Shown here: positions 53,029 through 60,017 of the stretch, piece after piece
How the letters are laid out: every line of letters starts with the position of its first letter
Position numbering within the stretch: the first letter of the stretch is position 1
Origin: Pelomonas sp. BJYL3
Lineage (GTDB): Bacteria; Pseudomonadota; Gammaproteobacteria; Burkholderiales; Burkholderiaceae_C
Direction: 5' to 3'
NCBI RefSeq assembly: GCF_027257975.1
Contig: NZ_JANZKX010000007.1
Span: 265,183-329,182 of the forward strand
Length of the DNA: 64,000 bases
Program-made: the position numbers and the translations under genes
The notes under the pieces: generated by a model
Told to the model about the DNA's origin: nothing
The model's input: only the letters and a program-made list of their open reading frames with translations
The model's database searches: none

Positions 53029-53760
53029 TCACGCCCCGCCGGGCGCACCGAGGATGGCCTCGGGTCCCGCAACCCAGCACCACTGCCCCTCCGGCAAATC
53101 GGCCGGCAGCACGAGGTCACCGAACTGCGGCCGGTGCAGGCGCTCGACGCGGTTGCTGACCGCCGCCATCATGCGCTTGACCTGGTGGTACTTGCCCTCG
53201 GCCAGCGTCAGGCGCACGCCATGCGTGCCCATGGCCTCGGCGGCCAGGGCCTTCACCAGCTCGGGCTCGCGGTGGACCTTCAGCTCGTGTTCGTGCAGTT
53301 CCACGCCGGCCATCAGGCGCTCGAGCTGCTCGGCGTCGACCGGGTGCTTGCAATGCGCCTCGTAGACCTTGGGCACGTGGTGCTTGGGGCTGGTGAGCTT
53401 GTGGATGAGGGTGCCGTCGTCGGTCAGCAGCAGCAGGCCGGTGGTGTCCTCGTCCAGGCGACCGACGGGCTGGACGCCGCGCTCGCGCAGGGGCGCGGGC
53501 AGCAGGCTCATCACGCTGGGATGGTGACGGGGCTTCTGCGAGCACTCGTAGCCGGCTGGCTTGTGCAGCATGACCAGGGCCTTCTCGTGATAGGGCCAGG
53601 TCTTGCCACTGACCTCGAACTGCAGGCCCTGGGGGTCGAAATCGGCATCGGGGTCGTCCACGACGTCGCCGTGGATCTTGACCTCGCCGTGGTGGATCAG
53701 GCCGGCGCAGAGGCGGCGGCTGCCGAAGCCTTGGGAAAAGAGAATCTGGGACAAGCGCAT
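53029..53760 (-). CDS. rsuA: 16S rRNA pseudouridine(516) synthase, RsuA family
   Basis: A 243-residue enzyme from ATG 53760 (MRLSQILFSQGFGSRR). It has an N-terminal S4 RNA-binding domain (GSRRLCAGLIHHGEVKIHG), then the catalytic domain with Asp103 in VGRLDEDTTGLLLLT, essentially the position of Asp102 in Escherichia coli RsuA, and KLTSPKHHVPKVYEA plus GKYHQVKRMMAAVSN. It converts a uridine in helix 18 of 16S rRNA to pseudouridine. It lies 7 bp after the P1 peptidase gene and ends a three-gene run. Confidence 0.9.
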   Translation of the reverse strand: MRLSQILFSQGFGSRRLCAGLIHHGEVKIHGDVVDDPDADFDPQGLQFEVSGKTWPYHEKALVMLHKPAGYECSQKPRHHPSVMSLLPAPLRERGVQPVGRLDEDTTGLLLLTDDGTLIHKLTSPKHHVPKVYEAHCKHPVDAEQLERLMAGVELHEHELKVHREPELVKALAAEAMGTHGVRLTLAEGKYHQVKRMMAAVSNRVERLHRPQFGDLVLPADLPEGQWCWVAGPEAILGAPGGA

Positions 53761-53767
53761 CGCCGCA

Positions 53768-54748
53768 TTATCCAAGCTCGCCAGCCGAGGGCAGGCCGGG
53801 CAGGCCGCTCGCGGATCGCACAGCGTCCACCACGGCGGCCGCCAGCGCCTCGGCGGCCATCACGCCCAGCAGTCCCAGGTCGGCAGGGCCCGAGGCGCCG
53901 GTGGCGAGGCTGAAGACGATGTCGCCATCACTGGGCTGGTGGACGGGATGGATGCTGCGCGCCAGCCCGTCATGGGCCATCTGCGCGAGCTTGGTGGCCT
54001 GGGCCTTGTCGAGACGGGCATCGGTGGCGACCACGGCCAGGGTCGTGGCCGCACCGGCGATGGGTCGGATGGGCGCGGCGCCCTGAAGCAGGGCCTGGAC
54101 GGTGCCCCGGGGCCGGCCGTCCTCGCCGCGGGCGCCGGCGAGGATCCGTCCGCTGGCGGGGTCGACGACGTCGCCCACGGCATTCACCACGGCCAGGGCG
54201 CTCAGCGTGGTCGCGCCCACCCGCAGCGAGGCCATGCCCAGCCCGCCCTTCATGGCCCCTTGCGGCCCCAGCAGCTTGCCGACGGTCGCGCCGGCTCCTG
54301 CGCCCACGCTGCCGCGCTGGGGCGTGGGCGGTGGCATGACGCTGGCGGCTTCACAGGCTGCATAGCCGGCATCGGCATCGGGGGTCAGGGCCGGGTCGCC
54401 CAGCCAGAGGTCGAAGATGACGGCCGCCGGCACGATGGGCACGCGGGCCGGGCCCACGGCCAGGCCGTGGCCGCGCTCGCGCAGCCAGCGCATCACGCCG
54501 CTGGCAGCATCCAGGCCGAAGGCGCTGCCGCCGCTGAGCAGCAGCGCATGGACCTGCTGGACGGTGTTCTCGGGGCGCAGCAGGTCGGTCTCGCGGCTGC
54601 CCGGAGCGGCCCCGCGCACGTCCACGCCAGCGGTCACGCCCTGGGGGCACAGGACAACGCTGCAGCCGGTGGGGCGCCGGCTGTCGGTCCAGTGGCCCAG
54701 GCGCAGGCCGGCGACGTCGCAGAGATGCCCGGTCAGCCTTGCAGCCAT
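53768..54748 (-). CDS. P1-family peptidase (DmpA/NylC type, autoprocessing)
   Basis: A 326-residue Ntn-like hydrolase of family S58/P1, which includes L-aminopeptidase D-amidase DmpA and the nylon oligomer hydrolase NylC. Family stretches: GLRLGHWTDSRRPTGCSVVL, SGGSAFGLDAASGVMRWLRE, PIVPAAVIFDLW, GSVGAGAGATVGK and KGGLGMAS. Precursors cleave themselves before a Ser or Thr that becomes the nucleophile. The region GAATTLAVVATDA probably contains it, with Ala where NylC has Asn before the Thr; this alignment is by eye. The substrate is unknown. The stop is 7 bp before rsuA and the start 4 bp after the DUF3617 gene, so the three are co-transcribed. Confidence 0.85.
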   Translation of the reverse strand: MAARLTGHLCDVAGLRLGHWTDSRRPTGCSVVLCPQGVTAGVDVRGAAPGSRETDLLRPENTVQQVHALLLSGGSAFGLDAASGVMRWLRERGHGLAVGPARVPIVPAAVIFDLWLGDPALTPDADAGYAACEAASVMPPPTPQRGSVGAGAGATVGKLLGPQGAMKGGLGMASLRVGATTLSALAVVNAVGDVVDPASGRILAGARGEDGRPRGTVQALLQGAAPIRPIAGAATTLAVVATDARLDKAQATKLAQMAHDGLARSIHPVHQPSDGDIVFSLATGASGPADLGLLGVMAAEALAAAVVDAVRSASGLPGLPSAGELG

Positions 54749-54752
54749 GGGC

Positions 54753-55307
54753 TCAGGGGCGCGGCTTGTGCGGCTGGATGCTGCCGCAGTCGGCGCCCAG
54801 CCAGCGGCCCTCGCCCGAGATGGTCATGCTGCGGCCCTGGCGCTGGATGCTCAGCTTGCTGCTGTAGTGCTCGGCGCTGTCGAAGGTGAATTCGCCGTCG
54901 CCTTCGGAGGCCGGGTCGGTGCAGGTGAAGTGGCTGCGCACGGTATTGCCGCTGCGCGTGACCTGCTGCTTGCAGCGGCCCTTGTCGTCCACCGGCGGCT
55001 CATGCCGCTCGGCCTGCTCCTTGCTGATGCAGGTCTTGATGGTGACGGTCCCGCCGGCGCCCATGTTCACCTGCACGCCGTGCTGGGCCATCATCTGCTC
55101 CATCATCTGGCGCTTCTCCGGCGGCATATTGGCCATGGCCTGGCGGGCCTGGTCCATCTTGGCCTGCTGGGCGGGGTCCAGCTGCGGCTTCTGGGTCATC
55201 TCCCAGAGGCCGGGCTTCATGGTGGACTGCGCGCTGGCGCACAAGGGCAGGGCCAGCAGGGCGGCAAGCGCGGCGAGGGGGGCACGGGGGCGGCGGATCG
55301 GCTTCAT
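54753..55307 (-). CDS. DUF3617-family exported protein
   Basis: A 184-residue precursor from ATG 55307, with GAGGAG upstream; the longer frame is noise. The signal peptide is LAALAALLALPLCASAQ. The DUF3617 hallmark is the early KPGLWEMTQK, followed by a Met/Gln-rich segment (ANMPPEKRQMMEQMMAQHG). A central CISKEQ, two further cysteines (GRCKQQ, FTCTDP) and a last in GADCGS complete it. This family is periplasmic and of unknown function, common in Burkholderiales. It is the first gene of a tight run with the P1 peptidase and rsuA. Confidence 0.85.
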   Translation of the reverse strand: MKPIRRPRAPLAALAALLALPLCASAQSTMKPGLWEMTQKPQLDPAQQAKMDQARQAMANMPPEKRQMMEQMMAQHGVQVNMGAGGTVTIKTCISKEQAERHEPPVDDKGRCKQQVTRSGNTVRSHFTCTDPASEGDGEFTFDSAEHYSSKLSIQRQGRSMTISGEGRWLGADCGSIQPHKPRP

Positions 55308-55354
55308 CGCAACTCCTCGGTGGGGGTGCGGGGCAGTGTAGTCCGCCGTTTCCC

Positions 55355-56464
55355 TCAGGCGAAGACCCCGGCCTGCTCCGTCATGCGGGCGCTGACCTCG
55401 GCCAGGTGGTGCAGGCCGTCGCCCCACTGCATCTCCATCACCGTGAGCCGCTTGAAGAAGTGGCTGGAGATGTATTCGTCCGTCACGCCGATGCCGCCGT
55501 GCAGCTGCGTGCACTGCTGGCCGACGAAGCGCATGGACTGGCTCAGCTGCAGCTTCACCTGCGACAGCGCGCGGCGGCGCTGCGCGGGCGGTTCACCCAG
55601 CTTCAGCGTGGCGTAGTAGCTCATGGAGCGAGCCAGCTCCAGCTGCATCTTGATGTCGGCCATGCGATGGCGCAGGGCCTGGAAGCTGGCGATGGCCACG
55701 CCGAACTGCTTGCGGGTGTTGAGGTAGTCGGCGGTGAGGCGCACCAGGGCGTCCATGGCGCCCACGGCCTCGGCGGCCTGCGCTGCGAGTGCGGTGTCCG
55801 CAGCCAGCTCCAGCAAGGCCTGGGCCGCCTCGCCCTGCGCGATGCGCTGGCCGGGCGTGGCCTGGAGGGTCAGCTCCGCGGCGGCCGAGCCGTCGTGCAG
55901 CCCATAGCCTCGGGTGACGAGGCCCTCGGCGCCGGCCTCGACCAGGTACAGCGCCGGCCCCTGCTCGTCGGTGGCGGGCACGACGAAGGCCTGCGCCTGC
56001 GCGCCCGCGCTCACCAGGCTCTTGACGCCGCTGAGCCGGCCCGCGGTGGCCCGGGTCTGGCCCATGTCCAGCCGGTAGCGCAGGCCGCGTTCCTGGTGAG
56101 CGAGCACCACCAGCGCCTCGCCTGCGACGATGCGGGGCATCCAGTCGGCCTGCAGGGCCTGCGGCGCCTGGGACAGCAGCAGCGGCGCCAGCAGGGCGCC
56201 CTGCGCATAGGGCTCCAGCACCAGGCCGCGGCCCAGTTCCTCCATCACGACCATGGCGTCCACCGGACCCAGGCCCAGGCCACCATGAGCTTCGGGCACC
56301 TGCAGACCCATCAGGCCCAGGCCGGCCAGGCCGTCCCAGGCCGCACGCGAGAAGCCGCCCTCGCGGACGATGGCGCGGCGCTGCTCGAAGCCGTAGTCCT
56401 TCTCGACAAAACGCTGCACGGCATCGCGCAGGGCCTGCTGGTCTTCGCTGAAATCAAAATCCAT
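55355..56464 (-). CDS. Acyl-CoA dehydrogenase, small subunit type
   Basis: A 369-residue ACAD-fold protein. Seen are the N-terminal helical domain (FSEDQQALRDAVQRFVEKDY), GLMGLQVPEAHGGLGLGPVD, and the FAD-binding stretch RKQFGVAIASFQALRHRMAD with QLHGGIGVTDEY in the C-terminal domain. At the usual sites of the catalytic Glu it has ALAAQAAEAVGAM and MQWGDGLHH, with no obvious base. It lies 18 bp downstream of the larger ACAD gene. I infer that they form a heteromeric enzyme with one active site per pair, as known for PimCD and mycobacterial FadE26-FadE27. The CoA substrate is unknown. Confidence 0.85.
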   Translation of the reverse strand: MDFDFSEDQQALRDAVQRFVEKDYGFEQRRAIVREGGFSRAAWDGLAGLGLMGLQVPEAHGGLGLGPVDAMVVMEELGRGLVLEPYAQGALLAPLLLSQAPQALQADWMPRIVAGEALVVLAHQERGLRYRLDMGQTRATAGRLSGVKSLVSAGAQAQAFVVPATDEQGPALYLVEAGAEGLVTRGYGLHDGSAAAELTLQATPGQRIAQGEAAQALLELAADTALAAQAAEAVGAMDALVRLTADYLNTRKQFGVAIASFQALRHRMADIKMQLELARSMSYYATLKLGEPPAQRRRALSQVKLQLSQSMRFVGQQCTQLHGGIGVTDEYISSHFFKRLTVMEMQWGDGLHHLAEVSARMTEQAGVFA

Positions 56465-56482
56465 GGCTGTCTCCTGCGCGTC

Positions 56483-57682
56483 TCAGCCCAGCAGGGTCTG
56501 GGCGACGATATTGCGTTGTACCTCGTTGGACCCGCCGTAGATGGTGGTCTTGCGGTAGTTGAGGTAGTGGCTGGTCAGGGAGGCGCAGTGCGCGGCGCCG
56601 CCGGGCCAGAGCCCGCCCAGGGCCTGGTCGCCCTGCCAGCCGGCCTCCATGGCCTCGTGGATGAAGGGCGTGGCGAAAGGGCCGCCGGCCAGCATCATCA
56701 GTTCGGTGTAGCGCTGCTGGATCTCGCTGCCACGGATCTTGAGCAGGCCCGCCACGTCAAGGGACTGCTTGCCCGAGCGCTCGGCCGAGAGCACGCGCAA
56801 CACCATCATCTCCAGGGCGACGATGTCCACCTCCAGCAGGGCAATCTGGTCGCGGAAGCGGCCGTCCTCGTAGAGCCCTTCCTGCCGGGCGATGCGCTTG
56901 AGCCGCTCCAGCTCGCGCTTGGCCCGGTTCACGTCGGCGATGTTGGTGCGCTCATGGGCCAGCAGGTACTTGGCGTAGGTCCAGCCCTTGTTCTCCTCGC
57001 CGATGAGGTTCTCGGCCGGCACGCGGACGTTGTCGAAGAAGACCTCGTTCACCTCGTGTTCGCCGTCCAGCATGATGATGGGCCGCACGGTGACGCCGGG
57101 CGACTTCATGTCGATCAGCAGGAAGGAGATGCCAGCCTGCGGCTTGACCTGGGTGTCGGTGCGCACGAGGCAGAAGATCCAGTCGCCGTACTGTCCGAGG
57201 GTGGTCCAGGTCTTCTGACCGTTGACCAGGTAGTGGTCGCCCTGGCGCTCGGCCCGGGTCTTGACGGAGGCCAGGTCCGAGCCGGAGCCCGGCTCGCTGT
57301 AGCCCTGGCTCCACCAGACGTCCCCGCTCATGATGCCGGGCAGGAAGCGCTGCTGCTGCTCCGCGCTGCCGAAGGCCATGATCACCGGCGCCACCATCAC
57401 CGGGCCGAAGGGCACCACCCGGGGCGCGCCGGCCAGCGCGCATTCCTCCTCGAAGAGATGGCGCTGGATGGCGTCCCAGCCCGGTCCGCCGAAGCGCTGC
57501 GGCCAGGCCCAGCCATGCCAGCCCTTCTTGCCCAGGATGCGGGCCCAGCGCTGCAGGTCCTCCTTGTGCAGGCGCTGGGCGCGGTGCACTTTGTCGCTGA
57601 TGTCCTGGGGCAGGTTCGCGGCCACCCAGGCACGGATCTCCGCGCGGAAGGCTTCCTGCTCGGCGGTGAAGGCCAGTTGCAT
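56483..57682 (-). CDS. Acyl-CoA dehydrogenase, large subunit type
   Basis: A 399-residue ACAD. It has WWSQGYSEPGSGSDLASVKT for FAD and substrate contact, NGQKTWTTLGQYGDWIFCLV and EVFFDNVRVPAENLIGEENKGW. Glu244 in LLAHERTNIAD matches the position of the catalytic base in isovaleryl-CoA dehydrogenase and FadE26-type subunits. The C-terminal YGGSNEVQRNIVAQTLLG has Gly where medium-chain enzymes carry Glu. It does not have the RKQFG stretch, which its partner provides. It oxidises an acyl-CoA, passing electrons to ETF. It is the first gene of the pair and divergent from the isoaspartyl peptidase gene (168-bp gap). Confidence 0.88.
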   Translation of the reverse strand: MQLAFTAEQEAFRAEIRAWVAANLPQDISDKVHRAQRLHKEDLQRWARILGKKGWHGWAWPQRFGGPGWDAIQRHLFEEECALAGAPRVVPFGPVMVAPVIMAFGSAEQQQRFLPGIMSGDVWWSQGYSEPGSGSDLASVKTRAERQGDHYLVNGQKTWTTLGQYGDWIFCLVRTDTQVKPQAGISFLLIDMKSPGVTVRPIIMLDGEHEVNEVFFDNVRVPAENLIGEENKGWTYAKYLLAHERTNIADVNRAKRELERLKRIARQEGLYEDGRFRDQIALLEVDIVALEMMVLRVLSAERSGKQSLDVAGLLKIRGSEIQQRYTELMMLAGGPFATPFIHEAMEAGWQGDQALGGLWPGGAAHCASLTSHYLNYRKTTIYGGSNEVQRNIVAQTLLG

Positions 57683-57859
57683 CGATGTCTCCTTGCGCCG
57701 TCCGGCCGGAGGCGCGTCATCCAGTTTGCGTCGTGCCGATTTTTAGCACGGACGTTCTTTCTTCTCCTGTCGAATGGGGGACATCGGCCGGCTAGGGAAT
57801 GCCCGGACGCCTCCCGTGCGAAGCGACGCGGCAGTGCCGGGGCGATCACAATGCGCGGC

Positions 57860-58816
57860 ATGAACACGCCCATTCCCCTGCTGGCCATCCATGGAGGTGC
57901 CGGCACCATTCTTCGCCAGACCACCTCGCATGAATCCGAGCAGGCCTATCTGCAGGCCCTGCTGGACATCATTCGGGCCGGCGAGGCCCTGCTGGCCGAG
58001 GGCGCGCCGGCGCTGGACGTGGTCGAGGCCTGCGTCCGGCTGCTGGAGGAGAACGAACGCTTCAACGCCGGCCGCGGCGCTGTCTACACCGAGGCAGCCA
58101 CCCACGAGCTGGACGCCAGCATCATGGAGGGCCACTCCCGGCGCGCGGGCGCCGTCGCGGGCCTGCGCACGACGCGCAATCCGGTGCGGGCGGCTCGCGC
58201 GGTGATGGAGTCCAGCGGGCATGTGATGCTGATCGGCCCGGCGGCGGATGCCTTTGCCGCGGCGCAGGGCCTGGAGCAGGTGTCGCCCGACTGGTTCGGC
58301 ACGCCCGAGCGGCTGGCGCAGCTGCGCCGGGTGCAGGGTGAGGGCGGGGCCGCCAGGCTGGACCACGATGGCGCGCAGCGCCAGGCGCCGCTGGATGAGC
58401 GCAGCAAGTTCGGCACCGTCGGCGCGGTGGCCCTGGACGCTCGGGGCCGGCTTGCGGCGGCCACCTCCACGGGCGGCATGACCAACAAGAAGGCGGGTCG
58501 GGTGGGCGATTCGCCCATCCTGGGCGCGGGCTGCTACGCGGACGACACCGTGGCCGTCTCCTGCACCGGCACCGGCGAGGCCTTCATGCGCAGCGTGGCT
58601 GCGCACGAGCTGTCCGCCCAGATGCGCTACCTGGGGCGCAGCCTGGAAGCCGCCTGCGAGGACGTGGTGGGCGCGCGCCTGCCGGCCGTGGGCGGGCAGG
58701 GGGGCCTGATCGCGGTCTCGCATCAAGGCGAGCTGTGCCTGCCTTTCAATACCGAAGGCATGTACCGCGGCTGGGTCCGCCTGGGCGAGGCGCCGCAGGC
58801 ACGGATCTTTCGCTGA
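57860..58816 (+). CDS. iaaA: Isoaspartyl peptidase / L-asparaginase, Ntn hydrolase
   Basis: About 318 residues; ATG 57860 (MNTPIPLLAIHGGAG) fits the family better than 57851, and neither has a clear Shine-Dalgarno. The precursor cleaves itself before Thr186 in KFGTVGAVALD, freeing the nucleophile. HGGAGTI near the start, FNAGRGAVYT, ELDASIMEG and STGGMTNKKAGRVGDSPI are family signatures. The enzyme releases aspartate from beta-aspartyl dipeptides and also hydrolyses asparagine. It ends at a strong bidirectional terminator shared with the PEP-CTERM gene. Confidence 0.92.
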   Translation: MNTPIPLLAIHGGAGTILRQTTSHESEQAYLQALLDIIRAGEALLAEGAPALDVVEACVRLLEENERFNAGRGAVYTEAATHELDASIMEGHSRRAGAVAGLRTTRNPVRAARAVMESSGHVMLIGPAADAFAAAQGLEQVSPDWFGTPERLAQLRRVQGEGGAARLDHDGAQRQAPLDERSKFGTVGAVALDARGRLAAATSTGGMTNKKAGRVGDSPILGAGCYADDTVAVSCTGTGEAFMRSVAAHELSAQMRYLGRSLEAACEDVVGARLPAVGGQGGLIAVSHQGELCLPFNTEGMYRGWVRLGEAPQARIFR

Positions 58817-58856
58817 CTGGCGCGGGCCGCGGCAGGCCGGCGCATCGGCCCGGCCA

Positions 58857-58886
58857 TGAAAAAAGCAGCCCGCGGGCTGCTTTTTG
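58857..58886. terminator. Bidirectional terminator between iaaA and the PEP-CTERM gene
   Basis: The palindrome AGCAGCCCGCGGGCTGCT (58864-58881) is flanked by six A on the left and five T on the right, giving a good hairpin with a T-run in both directions. It separates two convergent genes. Confidence 0.92.
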
Positions 58887-58903
58887 CTGAGGCCATCAAG
58901 CGC

Positions 58904-59752
58904 TTACTGCTTGCGGCGGCGGGTGTAGGCCACGGCGCCGAAGGCTGCGAAGGCCAGGGCGATGGAGCCGGGCTCGGGCACGCTGCTCTTCTTGTCGGAG
59001 ACAGCCAGGAAGGTCTGCGACGAGGGGCTGGCCGTGCTCTTGTACACGGTGTAGTTGTAGGCCGACTTGGTCAGGCCCAGCGAGCTGGTCCAGAAGGACT
59101 CGTTGGCGTTGTTCAGGGCGTCCAGGTACTTCTCGGCCTGGGTGCGCACCGATTCGTAGCTGGTGTTGCTGAAGTAGGCACCACCGTTCTTGGTGGGGTC
59201 GGCCACGCCGCTGTTGGCGTCGCCCAGCAGCTCCCACAGCACGTACTGGAAGGCAGCCGACTTGGTGTTGCTCGTCATGCTGTCCTTGTAGGCATAGCTG
59301 TAGAGCTCGACCAGGTTGTTGTACAGGCTGACGGTGCCGGACTTGTACTCGTAGTTGTCGACCGTGGAGTAGGGGGCGCTGGTGAACAGCGTCTTGTAGC
59401 CCGAGGCCGCGCCGTTGCCGCTGGTGGCTGCGCCGCCGCTGTTGAGCGTGACACCCATGAAGGAGTCCAGCGAGGAGGTGCTGTAGGTGCTCGTCAGCTT
59501 GCTGGTGGTCAGCGGGTCGATGCAGTAGACCCAGAACTGCTGGCTGGCGCTGGAGTCGTTGACCAGCGAGGCACCCATGGACTGGCCGGTCTTGGTGTAG
59601 GCGCCGATCTGGATGTCAGCCTGACCGTAGCGGTTCGTGCCGGTGCTGGACAGGCTGGTGTTGTAAGCCTGGGCCGTGCCCATGCACAGCACCGCAAGCC
59701 CGAGGCTGGCGCCCAAAGTGGCAAAGGTCTTGGTCATTGCTGCAGTGCTCAT
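58904..59752 (-). CDS. PEP-CTERM sorting-signal protein
   Basis: A 282-residue exported protein: signal peptide ending GTAQAYN and a low-complexity Ser/Thr/Tyr/Gly-rich body with little Lys/Arg. The C-terminal PEP-CTERM signal has VPEPGS, then a hydrophobic helix (IALAFAAFGAVAY) and TRRRKQ. Exosortase recognises this tail and processes the protein for release or surface attachment, usually along with exopolysaccharide. The body has one cysteine after the signal peptide and repeats of T-S-S/Y-S-T type. ATG 59752 is used; ATG 59737 is an alternative. A sigma54-like promoter lies about 130 bp upstream. Confidence 0.88.
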   Translation of the reverse strand: MSTAAMTKTFATLGASLGLAVLCMGTAQAYNTSLSSTGTNRYGQADIQIGAYTKTGQSMGASLVNDSSASQQFWVYCIDPLTTSKLTSTYSTSSLDSFMGVTLNSGGAATSGNGAASGYKTLFTSAPYSTVDNYEYKSGTVSLYNNLVELYSYAYKDSMTSNTKSAAFQYVLWELLGDANSGVADPTKNGGAYFSNTSYESVRTQAEKYLDALNNANESFWTSSLGLTKSAYNYTVYKSTASPSSQTFLAVSDKKSSVPEPGSIALAFAAFGAVAYTRRRKQ

Positions 59753-59868
59753 GGTCTTGTCGCTTGGTTGCTTGCCGGCAGGGTCCCCCCGGCGATGGTC
59801 GGAAGGCTACCAGCGAATCTCGAGTTGTTCATCCCGTGAACGAGGGGCCGATGCACAGGGCAAGGGAA

Positions 59869-59884
59869 CTGTCACGTCTGACAG
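59869..59884. promoter_or_regulatory. Perfect inverted repeat CTGTCA-N4-TGACAG at the PEP-CTERM start site
   Basis: A perfect 6-4-6 repeat covers the transcription start predicted from the sigma54-like promoter (near 59882). It could be an operator or an RNA hairpin at the 5' end of the transcript. Confidence 0.4.
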
Positions 59885-59893
59885 GGTGGGTTA

Positions 59894-59908
59894 GCAAAAT
59901 CAGGGCCA
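59894..59908 (-). promoter_or_regulatory. Sigma54-type promoter of the PEP-CTERM gene
   Basis: On the minus strand the sequence is TGGCCCTGATTTTGC, against consensus TGGCAC-N5-TTGC: one mismatch, with GG and GC dinucleotides at the required spacing. Upstream (59927-59965) lie TTTGAAA and two TTTCAA elements 11 bp apart, possible activator sites. In floc-forming betaproteobacteria PEP-CTERM genes are known to depend on RpoN and the PrsK/PrsR pair, which fits. Besides these sites the 265-bp gap 59753-60017 shows nothing. Confidence 0.6.
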
Positions 59909-60017
59909 CCCTCGCTAAGTCATTGATTTGAAATACAGAGGCAAGTGTTTCAAGCTGTTTTCAAACGTAAATGTAAGGCCAGCCGACAGAAGGGTCATGG
60001 GCCCGGCGCCGGCCGGC

